NCBI GenBank assembly: GCA_945875845.1 | Contig: CAMCMB010000044.1 | Span: 1-59,917 of the forward strand | DNA: 59,917 nucleotides | From: Pirellula staleyi DSM 6068 | Lineage (GTDB): Bacteria; Planctomycetota; Planctomycetia; Pirellulales; Pirellulaceae | Reading direction: 5' to 3' | Shown: in pieces, positions 1-8,364 of the stretch | How the letters are laid out: each line of letters begins with the position of its first letter | Numbering within the stretch: the first letter of the stretch is position 1 | Translations under genes and position numbers: made by a program | The notes under the pieces: model-generated | What the model was told of the DNA's origin: nothing | What the model saw: only the letters and a program-made list of their open reading frames with translations | Database searches by the model: none

Positions 1-260
1 CAGGTCTCGGCGACGTCGGGTCGATTGCGCAAAACAACGTGCAGGTGATTTGAGAGAATCGCGTAAGACAAAACATCAACGGCGAAGACGGATGCAAGTT
101 TTTCGATTCGTTGTCGAATCCACTCTTTGCGGTAAGAGTAGTCTTTTCCCGAGAAGTCGTCGACGCCGCTCAAGTATGCCCTGCGAACACACCGCTGACA
201 TACGTGCAGAATCGAAACCTCGGAAGGGCTATAAATTTCAGAACGTAGCGGTCTAGGCAT
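1..260 (-). CDS. REP-associated tyrosine transposase (Y1_Tnp, IS200-like), N-terminal part only
   Basis: The gene reads leftward from an ATG at 258-260 and runs off the window, leaving 86 codons. The translation starts MPRPLRSEIY and contains NHLHVVLRNRPD, the single-strand DNA nuclease (HUH-type) histidine motif of REP-associated tyrosine transposases; the catalytic tyrosine would lie beyond the window. A strong Shine-Dalgarno (AGGAGAG) precedes the start. These enzymes are usually single-copy domesticated relatives of IS200/IS605 that act on REP-type palindromes, and REP-like palindromes lie about 370 bp upstream at 634-735. Family assignment is confident; activity cannot be judged from a fragment. 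Confidence 0.8.
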   Translation of the reverse strand, partial: MPRPLRSEIYSPSEVSILHVCQRCVRRAYLSGVDDFSGKDYSYRKEWIRQRIEKLASVFAVDVLSYAILSNHLHVVLRNRPDVAET

Positions 261-633
261 TTTCGCTCTCCTACTCGTTGCAACAGTTCTATCGACCTTG
301 TGCCATCGTAAGTTTACCGACCCGCCATCTATCAGGCAAGCTAAAAATTGCGAAACGTGGGTGGCACCATGAGTAATGAGTAGTTAGTACCGTTAGTACC
401 GTTAGTATTGATTCTGACATTCTACCGGTGGACCTTCATGCCACTTGTGCCGGTTTATGACGCCTGCCAGCCGCTGCCGAACATCGAGACGTTGAGCCCC
501 ATTTCGAAAATGTCCAACGACAATGCAACGCCACAAATCGAATCTAGAAATTTAACAAAAACAAAATTGGTCGACAAATATAGATGAACGTCCCTATGAG
601 CCAGCCCCAGCCCCATGAGCCACGCCAATAAGT

Positions 634-735
634 CGTTCCCGCGCAGGCGGGAATCCAGTGGAGTGCGCGTGATGACTGGGTTCCCGCTTGCGCGGGAATG
701 ACCCGGAGCTGGGTTCCCGCCTGCGCGCGAATGAC
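634..735. repeat. Three REP-like palindromic units
   Basis: Three imperfect copies of a GC-rich palindrome (core TTCCCGCxTGCGCGGGAATGAC) lie at about 634-658, 677-701 and 710-735; the first is in inverted orientation to the other two. Each can fold on itself. They sit in a 634-bp stretch between the transposase start (260) and the sialidase-like gene (895) in which I see no gene. Short TTAGTACCG direct repeats occur near 385-407. The neighbouring transposase family commonly processes such palindromes, but a link here is inference. Confidence 0.75.
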
Positions 736-894
736 TTACGTTTCATTGGGCGATATCCCAAAGTGTTCACGATCTCTCTTCAAAATGGCTCACTCTTCAA
801 AATGGATTCATGTGCCCAGCGTCGGATTTCGGTTTGTGCTATTCTGTACTGATGGCCCGACGTTTCGCTCTATCACTCTCCCAACCCTATTGCC

Positions 895-2016
895 ATGACC
901 ATTTTCCGATCCTTGTTGGCGTTTGTCCCTGTTGCGATTGGCATCGCGCTCAATTGCAATCACCCGTTGTTTTCACAAGATACGCCCATTGTGCGGTCTG
1001 AGTTCATTTACGAGGAAGCTCCCTTCCCAAGCTGCCATGCTTCCACGATGGAAGAAGCGTCAGATGGAACATTGGTTGCAGCTTGGTTTGGTGGCACTCA
1101 CGAAAAAAACCCAGATGTCGGTATCTGGGTTTCCCGCAAGAAGGGCGAACGTTGGACTCCGCCCGTCGAAGTTGCAAACGGCATTCAATACACAAAGACG
1201 GACGGCACTATTGTCCGCCACCCCACCTGGAATCCTGTCTTGTTTCAACCAAAACAGGGACCGTTGTTGCTGTTCTTCAAGGCGGGGCCCACGCCACAAA
1301 CTTGGTGGGGCTTGATGACAACCTCGAACGACAATGGCCTGTCGTGGACTGCACCGCGCCGACTGCCTGAGGGAATCCTAGGACCGATCAAAAACAAACC
1401 TATCCAGCTCGAAAATGGAGTGATTCTATGCCCAACCAGCACCGAGGACCCCATCACGGACGCTTGGAAAGTTCACATGGAGAGCACCGAGGATTTGGGG
1501 CTGTCGTGGAGTCGAACGGCGGCCTTGAACGACGGCAAGACCTTTGCTGCCATTCAACCGAGTCTATTGCGGACGGGTAGCAACGGTCTGCTGGCAGTCG
1601 GTCGCTCGCGTCAAAATCGCCTCTTCGAGATGCGATCGAGCGATGGTGGCTTGAACTGGACCGAGATGAAAGCAAGTATGCTTCCCAATCCAAATTCGGG
1701 CACCGATGCAGTTACATTGAAGGATGGTCGACACCTCTTGGTCTACAACCATGTCCCCGGAACTTCTGGAAAATGGGGCGGAGCCCGATCGCCACTCAAT
1801 CTCGCAATTTCCAGCGACGGAGAGAATTGGCAAGCAGCCTTCATCCTAGAATCGACACCCAAAGAAGAGTTTAGCTACCCAGCAATCATCCAAACCAAGG
1901 ACGGGATGGTCCACATCACCTACACTTGGCATCGCAAGAAAATTAAACATATCGTTGTCGACCCGAAACGTATCAAATCCCGAGATTATGTGAATGGCGA
2001 CTGGCCAACGCCTTAG
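895..2016 (+). CDS. Secreted sialidase-like (BNR/Asp-box) protein
   Basis: The 373-residue protein begins with an export signal (hydrophobic residues 4-20, then FSQD). The rest resembles the BNR_2/exo-alpha-sialidase-like six-bladed propeller. Asp-box patterns SxDxGxxW are visible (SNDNGLSW near residue 143, SSDGGLNW near 250) with weaker ones between. An early PSCHAST segment followed by AWFGG matches the start of planctomycete 'predicted neuraminidase' proteins. It probably acts outside the cytoplasm on glycans, but many relatives have no proven sialidase activity and the substrate cannot be read from the sequence. It stands alone and is convergent with the kinase gene downstream. Confidence 0.8.
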   Translation: MTIFRSLLAFVPVAIGIALNCNHPLFSQDTPIVRSEFIYEEAPFPSCHASTMEEASDGTLVAAWFGGTHEKNPDVGIWVSRKKGERWTPPVEVANGIQYTKTDGTIVRHPTWNPVLFQPKQGPLLLFFKAGPTPQTWWGLMTTSNDNGLSWTAPRRLPEGILGPIKNKPIQLENGVILCPTSTEDPITDAWKVHMESTEDLGLSWSRTAALNDGKTFAAIQPSLLRTGSNGLLAVGRSRQNRLFEMRSSDGGLNWTEMKASMLPNPNSGTDAVTLKDGRHLLVYNHVPGTSGKWGGARSPLNLAISSDGENWQAAFILESTPKEEFSYPAIIQTKDGMVHITYTWHRKKIKHIVVDPKRIKSRDYVNGDWPTP

Positions 2017-2123
2017 GCCAACACATTAGGATTGGTCCGCCAATGCATGTCCCAGTTTTTAACTTTTGCTCCGCAAGTTCGGCGATCTCCCGGCAACTTT
2101 CGTGGATGGGCTATGAATTTGTC

Positions 2124-2205
2124 GTAGCAGGCACATTCCATGTGCCGTCCGCAATTCAAAAACCTTTGGTTTTTGAGGCTACGGCTCACGGAGTGTGCCT
2201 GCTAC
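2124..2205. repeat. Inverted repeat with an inner hairpin between convergent genes
   Basis: A 25-nt left arm (2124-2148, starting GTAGCAGGCACATTCC) pairs with 2181-2205 with about four mismatches. Inside it a second hairpin forms from AAAAACC and GGTTTTT. It lies in the 324-bp space between the sialidase-like gene and the convergent kinase gene, where I see no gene. An 86-codon ORF crossing it (2043-2303) is explained by the repeat. It could serve as a bidirectional terminator or be a dispersed palindromic element. Confidence 0.65.
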
Positions 2206-2340
2206 TTTCCCGGCGATTCAATAAATTCACAACCTGGGAGCGAAAGGCGACGAAAGGATCGGTTGAGCTGGAATGGGCGTGGACGGAAAGTAAGTGTTAT
2301 TAAACGCAAGCTGGAAGCTTACGCCACCTTTGGGTGACGG

Positions 2341-3708
2341 CTACTTCATGCCGAACAAATAGCCGATGATTGCACCGAGCAACAAGGCTGGTGGCAACAT
2401 GATCGCAACGGTCAACGCGATGATCATCGCTTGGCTCGGCTGGGCGGTAACTTGAGCACCTGATGTTTTCTTGCTCGCATCGAAGTTGAAGGAATCGAGC
2501 ATGACATCTTGGGATTCCACCATGGCTAGACTTTCTGGCAATGCGCTCCGCCCTTGCTGGGATTCATTCGAATGAATGGATGTCTCTTGAGCTACTTCGT
2601 CCATTAGGGCTTGAGATTCCAGTTCAATTGCCGGCGGGGGGGGAGCTGACCAAGGTCCACGCGACATCTTGGGCTGCTGCAATTCGGCCGACTGCATCGC
2701 CCAAGGCTCAAGCCGAGCAGCGACTTCGGCGCAGGACTGGATTCGATTGTTTGGGTTCTTGTCCATCATTTCGGCGATGATTTCGACAAACTCTTCGGTG
2801 ATGTTGGCTGCGAAGCGGCGGGGGTGAAACGGGGTTTCCTCGAGATGCCGACGAACTTTTTGCGATGTGTCGCCGCCCGGGAATGGAACTTTGCCGCAGA
2901 CCGCGTAGTAGAGCGTGCAGCCCAAGGAGTAAACATCGCTAACCGGCCCTACTTTCAGTGGAGTTCGAATGTGCTCGGGGGATAAATAGTCCGCGGTTCC
3001 GACGATCTTTCCGGCCCTCGGATCATCCATCAGATTGGCCGTAAAGCCGGCAAGACCGACATCGGATACTTTCGCAAGCCCCTCCGGTGTGACCAAGATG
3101 TTGCCAGGTTTCACATCGCGGTGCACCATTCCTTGTTGATGGGCATATTCAAGCCCCAGGGCAGCTTGCATGATGATTCGAGCGGCTTGCTCTTGTGGCA
3201 ACGGCCCTTGTGCTTTGATCAGGCGTCGCAAATCCATGCCGGGTACGTACTCGGTTACCAAGTAATAAACCTTGTCGTAGCCGGCGTCATACGCGCGAAC
3301 CAAATAGGGGCAGTCGAGTTTCGCTTGTAGTCGAATCTCCCGATTGAAGCCAGCGATCGCGTCCGGAGTTGCCTTGTTCGTAGGAACGACCTTGATCGCG
3401 CATTCGCGTCCCATCACCCCATGCACTGCTTTGAAGACCTGCCCCATGCCACCTTGCGCGATGAAATCGGTGATGATGTATGGCCCGAGTTTGAATGTCG
3501 CACGGCCATTGCTCATTTGAGCCGCTTGGTATTCGGTCACAGCCCCTTGTTCGATGAGAATGCCGTGCAGCAATTCGTCTTGGCGTTGAATCGATACGGG
3601 TTGTGGCTCGGTCGAGCAACGGAATCGCAGCAGACGCATGCAATATTCCCATTGCGGCGGCTCAATCAGGCCGCTTGCCATCGCAGCTTTTTGAAAAATC
3701 GATTCCAA
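2341..3708 (-). CDS. Tail-anchored serine/threonine protein kinase (PknB/Hanks type)
   Basis: 455 residues. After a ~72-residue N-terminal region, the kinase domain (about 75-335) has the glycine-rich loop AQGGMG, the ATP-binding lysine (AIK, K106), the catalytic loop HRDVKPGN (196-203), a DVG in place of DFG (216-218) and the SPEH activation-segment end. A Pro/Ser-rich linker leads to one membrane helix (about 427-452) ending four residues from the C-terminus, so the kinase should face the cytoplasm on a C-terminal anchor with no external sensor domain. The start is a TTG at 3708 supported by AAGGGG seven bases upstream; an ATG nine codons later (3681) is the alternative. Substrates are unknown. 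Confidence 0.88.
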   Translation of the reverse strand: MESIFQKAAMASGLIEPPQWEYCMRLLRFRCSTEPQPVSIQRQDELLHGILIEQGAVTEYQAAQMSNGRATFKLGPYIITDFIAQGGMGQVFKAVHGVMGRECAIKVVPTNKATPDAIAGFNREIRLQAKLDCPYLVRAYDAGYDKVYYLVTEYVPGMDLRRLIKAQGPLPQEQAARIIMQAALGLEYAHQQGMVHRDVKPGNILVTPEGLAKVSDVGLAGFTANLMDDPRAGKIVGTADYLSPEHIRTPLKVGPVSDVYSLGCTLYYAVCGKVPFPGGDTSQKVRRHLEETPFHPRRFAANITEEFVEIIAEMMDKNPNNRIQSCAEVAARLEPWAMQSAELQQPKMSRGPWSAPPPPAIELESQALMDEVAQETSIHSNESQQGRSALPESLAMVESQDVMLDSFNFDASKKTSGAQVTAQPSQAMIIALTVAIMLPPALLLGAIIGYLFGMK

Positions 3709-3796
3709 CGCAATCCCCTTAGAAAAATTCCGCCCCTATTGGGAGCGGAACATGGAAATCTTACCAGCCCACAGTTCCAACGGGGGAGGGCAAGGA

Positions 3797-3978
3797 CACA
3801 CCCGTGAACATCTTTGCAATGCCTAAATCGATTGAAAATGAATAGGAGAGCGAGGTTCCTGCCGAGCAAGAGACACCATGGTTCGGCAGGAGCCTCACCC
3901 TCCCGGTAATGTCATGGTTCGGCAGGAGCCTCACCCTCCCGGTAATGTCATGGTTCGGCAGGAGCCTCACCCTACGCG
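3797..3978. repeat. Repeat family A: inverted repeat plus three tandem 36-bp copies
   Basis: The right-arm unit (CATGGTTCGGCAGGAGCCTC and onward) is repeated three times with an exact 36-bp period from 3877, 3913 and 3949. An opposing arm (GAGCGAGGTTCCTGCCGAGC) lies at 3848-3867. An upstream segment, ACATCTTTGCAATG near 3809, is shared with the copy at 31 kb. Other family members are at 14784-14840, 30994-31113 and 57593-57653. It separates the kinase gene (start 3708) from the GYF_2 gene upstream (end 3995), which leaves 286 bp without coding sequence. Confidence 0.85.
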
Positions 3979-3994
3979 AGAGTATAGCACGCGA

Positions 3995-4795
3995 CTAGGA
4001 GCCCAGAATTGCAATTGCAACAATGGCAAGGATGCCGCCGAAGAGGACAACCAAGTTAATGATTCCAAGCCACAAACCAAATAGTGCAGGTATTCTATCC
4101 GCATCGGGACTTATGCCTTGTCGCACGCGTTTCAATTCGTTTTGTCCTAAAACAATCGCAAAGCTGGCGCAGATTAAGGATCCGAGAACTGTGGGACATA
4201 AAATCCAACTTACGATACCCAGAATGAGAACTGCGATTCCATTGCCGGAACGAGCATAGCCCGCAGATTGATTCTCCGAATTAGGGGCTGAATGGAAAGG
4301 CAGCGAACCCTTTTGTGTAGGCCCCTCGGCTCGGATTGAATAGGGGTTTGCAAACGGATCTTGCTGTTTGGATTGAAAACGCCACGCAGGCAAACCGATC
4401 CATTGCTCGGAATTGGATTGTCGAATGTGGCAAGAATCATCCAGTCTACCTTGAGCGATCCAATCGAGAACGGTCTGGCGATCGGTTGGTCCATACACGG
4501 ATTGGTTTGGCGTCCGAACGAAGAACTCATCGTTGATTCGAGACGGTGCTGGAGCGACTGGACTTGACCATGATTCCGAACGAGCCAGAGGTTCAAGCGT
4601 TGGCAGCGAAATCGGTTCGCTTGGCTGTGCGTAGGTTGTTTCAGTGTTCCCGGCATCGACTGCCACCGGTAGCGTACTTGAATCGCCGACGACGTAAATA
4701 AATCCGCAAATCGGACAACGGGCTTTACGACCGGCGAAATCGCCAACGACCCGCAACATCTTGCCACAGCCAGAGCATATCGAGTCGATGGGCAT
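3995..4795 (-). CDS. Zinc-ribbon, GYF_2 and DUF4190-like membrane protein
   Basis: 266 residues with three recognisable parts. An N-terminal zinc ribbon has two CxxC pairs (C7/C10 and C27/C30). A GYF_2-like domain lies at about 90-138 (VYGPTDRQTVLDWIAQGRLD followed by W-x-GLPAW). The C-terminal region has two hydrophobic spans (about 185-212 and 235-264) of the DUF4190 type. The combination is common in planctomycetes and suggests a membrane-anchored cytoplasmic adaptor that binds a peptide or protein, but no partner is known. It lies 20 bp downstream of the Ftr-like gene and may be co-transcribed with it. Confidence 0.78.
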   Translation of the reverse strand: MPIDSICSGCGKMLRVVGDFAGRKARCPICGFIYVVGDSSTLPVAVDAGNTETTYAQPSEPISLPTLEPLARSESWSSPVAPAPSRINDEFFVRTPNQSVYGPTDRQTVLDWIAQGRLDDSCHIRQSNSEQWIGLPAWRFQSKQQDPFANPYSIRAEGPTQKGSLPFHSAPNSENQSAGYARSGNGIAVLILGIVSWILCPTVLGSLICASFAIVLGQNELKRVRQGISPDADRIPALFGLWLGIINLVVLFGGILAIVAIAILGS

Positions 4796-4815
4796 ATGAG
4801 GCCAACTTGTTATTG

Positions 4816-5763
4816 TTATTCTTGAGGATGTTTGTCTGGATGAAGAAAGACGAACGATTTCCCGAGACGTCCACCGTAGTTGCCAGCCCTAATTTTGTGG
4901 AGTCCTTGGACTGGCAAAGCGGAGTTTATCGCCGCATAGGTTGCTTCTGCGACTTTCTCTAGGCTGGCACCATTGATGATAATCTCCATGATGGAGGTGA
5001 CGCCATCCGGTACAAGCGACTGCGCTCCCAGCTTCGCTTTAAGAGTTGGGCAGTATTCTGCGTAGGTGCTTGCGATCAAGAATTTGTAGCTGCTCCCCGC
5101 TTTGCTCGCGCTGGCTGCAACTCCACCTGGAAAAGTGGTTATGACGCCTGGCGAAAGATCGGCTGCCTCTGCGGCTCGCTCAGCGGCCTCGATGGCAGAT
5201 TCTTCGGTCGAAGCCAAAAACCAAAGATTGCCGCCCATGATTCCGTCCGCATAGCCGAATCGCCGTGTTAAGAAGAATTCTCCCCCGAGGGTCGGTATGG
5301 TCCAGCCTTTATGTCCGAATTTCTCGGTCCTGGTTTGGTGCCCATCGCCAAAGAAGGCGATTTTGCGGCCAAGCTTGAAATAGGGATCGGTGTCCAGCAT
5401 ATTGAAGCAGCGAGTGGTAGGACACGTCAAAACATTTTGACTCAGTCTCGCCAAAAGGACGCGCTCTAAATGCTCCACTCGATCCTTGCGAAAGCGAGGA
5501 ACATGGAATTGCAGGATTGCACCCACGCGTCCGTCGGGCGTTTCCTGGCCTGGTGATTTCCCGTCGAGAACTTGTTCAATTCCAGCTTCACAATCGCAGA
5601 GAATAGTGCTGCTGGCGTGTCCGGTTGCAGCTTGGCAGGCGGCCATAAGCCACTTTGGGTCGCGAGCTGTCACTAATACCGACGCGTAAATACTTCGAAA
5701 AGCTTCGGCGTACGTATCTTCCACCAATGGTTGCCAAAGCGGGTTGTCTTTCCACGGAGTCAT
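4816..5763 (-). CDS. Divergent paralogue of formylmethanofuran:tetrahydromethanopterin formyltransferase (Ftr-like)
   Basis: 315 residues aligning along their full length with Ftr/FhcD. Shared blocks are DTYAEAF, CEAGIE, ETPDGR.G, LS.NVLTCPT, FFGDGHQ, FFPGGVA-like FPGGVAASASKAGS, STYAEYCPT, and the final AGNYGGRLGKSFVFLHPD. In the canonical enzyme this transfers a formyl group between a methanofuran-type carrier and tetrahydromethanopterin. A second, closer-to-canonical copy is at 26641-27546. This copy differs at many positions and has a longer N-terminus (MTPWKDNPLW before the first conserved block), so function may have shifted. It is divergent from sucC across a 216-bp gap and lies just upstream of the GYF_2 gene. 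Confidence 0.85.
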   Translation of the reverse strand: MTPWKDNPLWQPLVEDTYAEAFRSIYASVLVTARDPKWLMAACQAATGHASSTILCDCEAGIEQVLDGKSPGQETPDGRVGAILQFHVPRFRKDRVEHLERVLLARLSQNVLTCPTTRCFNMLDTDPYFKLGRKIAFFGDGHQTRTEKFGHKGWTIPTLGGEFFLTRRFGYADGIMGGNLWFLASTEESAIEAAERAAEAADLSPGVITTFPGGVAASASKAGSSYKFLIASTYAEYCPTLKAKLGAQSLVPDGVTSIMEIIINGASLEKVAEATYAAINSALPVQGLHKIRAGNYGGRLGKSFVFLHPDKHPQE

Positions 5764-5979
5764 GAACTATGGCCTATTGGATGGTCCTGTGAAATGGCAA
5801 AAGCGCCGTGCAACTTCGTTTGATTGTATCGATTAATGCGGAATAGGAAACTCAAGCCGTGAGCGCGGCGAAGTTGGAATGGTCCTTGACAGAACGCCAG
5901 AATCACCAATCATTTCGGCTACCCGTTTTTAACGGCAGAGCTCTTCACGCCCGGTTGGATCACTCACGAGAAGTCACTG

Positions 5980-7164
5980 ATGAAAATTCACGAATATCAA
6001 GCAAAAGAACTCTTCCGCAAAGCTCAGGTACCGGTACTGGCCGGATTTGTTGCTAAAACGCCAGAAGAAGCCCGTGCTGCTTTTGAAAAGCTCGGGGGTA
6101 GCATTGCAGTAGTAAAGGCTCAAGTGCATGCGGGCGGGCGAGGAAAAGGGACCGTTACGGAAGTCCCCTCGCAGCGCGGAGTCCAACTGGTTAAAAGCGC
6201 CGAGGAAGCCGCGACGGTCGCTCGGAATCTGCTGGGCAATCATTTGGTGACCATCCAAACAGCCGCATCCGGTGCCAAAGTGAATCAAGTCTTTGTCGAG
6301 CAAGGTTGCAAAATCGCGAGGGAGTTGTATTTGGCAGTTGTGGTGGATCGAGCCGCCCAAATGCCGCTTTTGATGGTCAGCAGCGAAGGCGGCGTTGAAA
6401 TTGAGAAAGTTGCACACGAAACACCTGAAAAAATTCTTCGAGAGCATTTCGATCCTGCCAATGGTCTCCAAGCCTTTCAGGTTCGCAAGCTTTGCAAAAA
6501 GCTCGGGATTTCGGGCGAAGCAGCCAAGAGCGCTGAGTTTTTCATGAAGAAATTGTGCGCATTGTTTGTCGAACTCGATTGCGCAATGGCAGAGATTAAT
6601 CCGCTGGTCATCACGGAAGACAACAAGATGATCGCTTTGGATGCCAAAATCACCTTTGATGACAATGCCATGTTTCGGCATTCGGACCTCAAAGAACTGC
6701 GAGACTTGAACGAAGAAGAACCTGCTGAAATTCGTGCCGCCAATACGGGCTTAAGCTATGTGAAATTGGATGGAAATATCGGCTGCTTGGTCAACGGCGC
6801 CGGGCTTGCAATGGCGACCATGGATATCATCAAGCATCACGGAGGAGCCCCAGCAAACTTCCTCGACGTGGGGGGCGGTGCCAACACTCAACAAGTGACC
6901 GAAGCCTTCCGAATCATTCTCTCGGACCCTAACGTAAAGGCCATCCTTGTCAATATCTTCGGTGGAATCGCCCGCTGCACAACGATTGCTCAAGCCATCA
7001 TCGAAGCCTCCAAAGAAGTTGGATTCACGGTTCCGCTTGTTGTTCGATTGGAAGGGACGGAAGTGAATGAAGGCAAGAAAATGCTCCGCGAAAGTGGCTT
7101 GGCCATCATTTCGGCAGAAGACCTCACCGATGCCGCTAAAAAAGTAGTCGCTTCGATCGCTTAG
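5980..7164 (+). CDS. sucC: Succinate-CoA ligase (ADP-forming) subunit beta
   Basis: 394 residues, close to the usual ~388. It opens [14 protein letters not shown], the standard start of the ATP-grasp subunit. [13 protein letters not shown] (nucleotide-binding region), [12 protein letters not shown], and the C-terminal [10 protein letters not shown] segment are all present. Together with SucD it interconverts succinyl-CoA and succinate with formation of ATP or GTP in the citric acid cycle. sucD follows 58 bp later on the same strand. The start is fixed by family alignment and a GAGAAG upstream. No anomalies. Confidence 0.96.
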   Translation: MKIHEYQAKELFRKAQVPVLAGFVAKTPEEARAAFEKLGGSIAVVKAQVHAGGRGKGTVTEVPSQRGVQLVKSAEEAATVARNLLGNHLVTIQTAASGAKVNQVFVEQGCKIARELYLAVVVDRAAQMPLLMVSSEGGVEIEKVAHETPEKILREHFDPANGLQAFQVRKLCKKLGISGEAAKSAEFFMKKLCALFVELDCAMAEINPLVITEDNKMIALDAKITFDDNAMFRHSDLKELRDLNEEEPAEIRAANTGLSYVKLDGNIGCLVNGAGLAMATMDIIKHHGGAPANFLDVGGGANTQQVTEAFRIILSDPNVKAILVNIFGGIARCTTIAQAIIEASKEVGFTVPLVVRLEGTEVNEGKKMLRESGLAIISAEDLTDAAKKVVASIA

Positions 7165-7222
7165 TTGGCGGCCGACAATCTGAAATTACCCACGTCCACT
7201 AGACATTAGAACCAATTCAAAA

Positions 7223-8098
7223 ATGAGTATTCTTGTAAATCGCGATACGCGAGTCATTTGTCAAGGCATCACGGGAAAAGCAGGTGCGTTCCATACCAAA
7301 GGTTGCAAGGAATACGGCACCAAAATGGTCGGTGGCGTTACGCCAGGCAAGTCCGGAGAACTGGTCGAAGGTCTGCCTGTTTTCGACACCGTTGAGGAAG
7401 CCGTTATGCAAACCGGTGCCAACGCAACGATGATCTTTGTTCCGCCAGCCTTTACAGCAGATGCGATCCTGGAAGCGATCGATGCTGGCATCGAAGTCAT
7501 TTGCGCGATCACCGAGGGTGTTCCCGTCCTGGATATGGTACACGTTTATGATCGTGTCAAACGAAGCAAGTCCATCTTAATCGGCCCGAACTGCCCAGGT
7601 GTTATCACGCCCGGCGAATGCAAGATCGGAATCATGCCAGGCTATATCCACAACCCTGGCAAAGTTGGCATCATGTCGCGCAGTGGTACGCTTACTTACG
7701 AAGCCGTTTGGCAAACCAGCAGCCTCAACCTTGGACAGTCAAGCTGCATCGGCCTGGGTGGCGACCCGATCGTTGGGACATCGTACATCGATATCTTTGA
7801 ACGCTTTCAAAACGATGATCAAACCGAAGTTATCTTGATGATCGGTGAGATCGGCGGGGATGCGGAAGAGATGGCCGCCGAATATGTCAAAAATCACGTA
7901 ACCAAGCCCGTCGCGGCTTTTATCGCGGGACGAACAGCACCTCCCGGCAAGCGAATGGGCCATGCAGGCGCCATTATCACCGGTGGCAAAGGAACTGCGG
8001 CAGAAAAAGTCAAAGCTCTCGAAGCGGCTGGTATCGTCGTGGCTCAATCGCCAGCCGATATGGGTGTCGCGGTCGTTGAAGCGTTGAAGCGAAGATAG
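7223..8098 (+). CDS. sucD: Succinate-CoA ligase subunit alpha
   Basis: 291 residues, normal length. It begins [21 protein letters not shown], the CoA-binding Rossmann start. Conserved blocks include VFVPP-type [34 protein letters not shown], and GHAGAI near residue 249 containing the histidine that is phosphorylated during catalysis. It forms the enzyme with SucC, encoded directly upstream. The transcript probably ends in the hairpin at 8326-8348, beyond a mobile-element-like repeat. Confidence 0.96.
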   Translation: MSILVNRDTRVICQGITGKAGAFHTKGCKEYGTKMVGGVTPGKSGELVEGLPVFDTVEEAVMQTGANATMIFVPPAFTADAILEAIDAGIEVICAITEGVPVLDMVHVYDRVKRSKSILIGPNCPGVITPGECKIGIMPGYIHNPGKVGIMSRSGTLTYEAVWQTSSLNLGQSSCIGLGGDPIVGTSYIDIFERFQNDDQTEVILMIGEIGGDAEEMAAEYVKNHVTKPVAAFIAGRTAPPGKRMGHAGAIITGGKGTAAEKVKALEAAGIVVAQSPADMGVAVVEALKRR

Positions 8099-8169
8099 GT
8101 TGCCATGTCAGGGCTACCAATTTGCACCGAAACACCGAAAGCTGCCCGGTGAGGAGTCGCCAACTATTA

Positions 8170-8310
8170 GCGGCCTGTTGACTTAATGGTACCACGGACT
8201 TCCTAGTCCGTCGTATGTCCCAATCCGTCGAATGTCCTATCGACGGACTTGGAAGTCCGTCGTACCCCCTCCTTACCACTATCAACTTGACTAAATCAGC
8301 AGCCTGCTAG
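8170..8310. repeat. MITE-like element M, copy 1 (degenerate, 141 bp)
   Basis: The ends are inverted (GCGGCCTGTTGACTTAATGG on the left, and CTAAATCAGCAGCCTGCT on the right). The interior holds opposed copies of the CGGACTTCCTAGTCCGTCG palindrome separated by a spacer that is longer than in the other copies. The three best copies (27641-27760, 43909-44028, 54135-54254) are each 120 bp, so this one carries an extra ~20 bp of interior. It lies between sucD and its terminator-like hairpin. Confidence 0.8.
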
Positions 8311-8325
8311 TACAAAAGTAACGAA

Positions 8326-8348
8326 GCCCCTGGGATTAACCCAGGGGC
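8326..8348. terminator. Bidirectional terminator-like hairpin
   Basis: A perfect 9-bp stem (GCCCCTGGG with CCCAGGGGC) closes a 5-base ATTAA loop. It sits between the ends of two convergent genes, sucD and the SHD1 protein gene, 16 bp after the latter's stop codon. There is no clean run of T on either side, so the call rests on the stem strength and position. Confidence 0.6.
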
Positions 8349-8364
8349 ATTCGATTCGTGCAGT

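Noticed and set aside
2043-2303. 86-codon plus-strand ORF between the sialidase-like and kinase genes
   Set aside because: It runs through an inverted repeat and shows no protein-like features.
3877-3978. Possible CRISPR array (three 36-bp repeats)
   Set aside because: The units are directly adjacent with no spacers, they belong to a dispersed palindromic family, and no cas genes are present.
5859-6056. 65-codon ORF upstream of and overlapping sucC
   Set aside because: Overlaps the conserved N-terminus of SucC in another frame and has no recognisable features.
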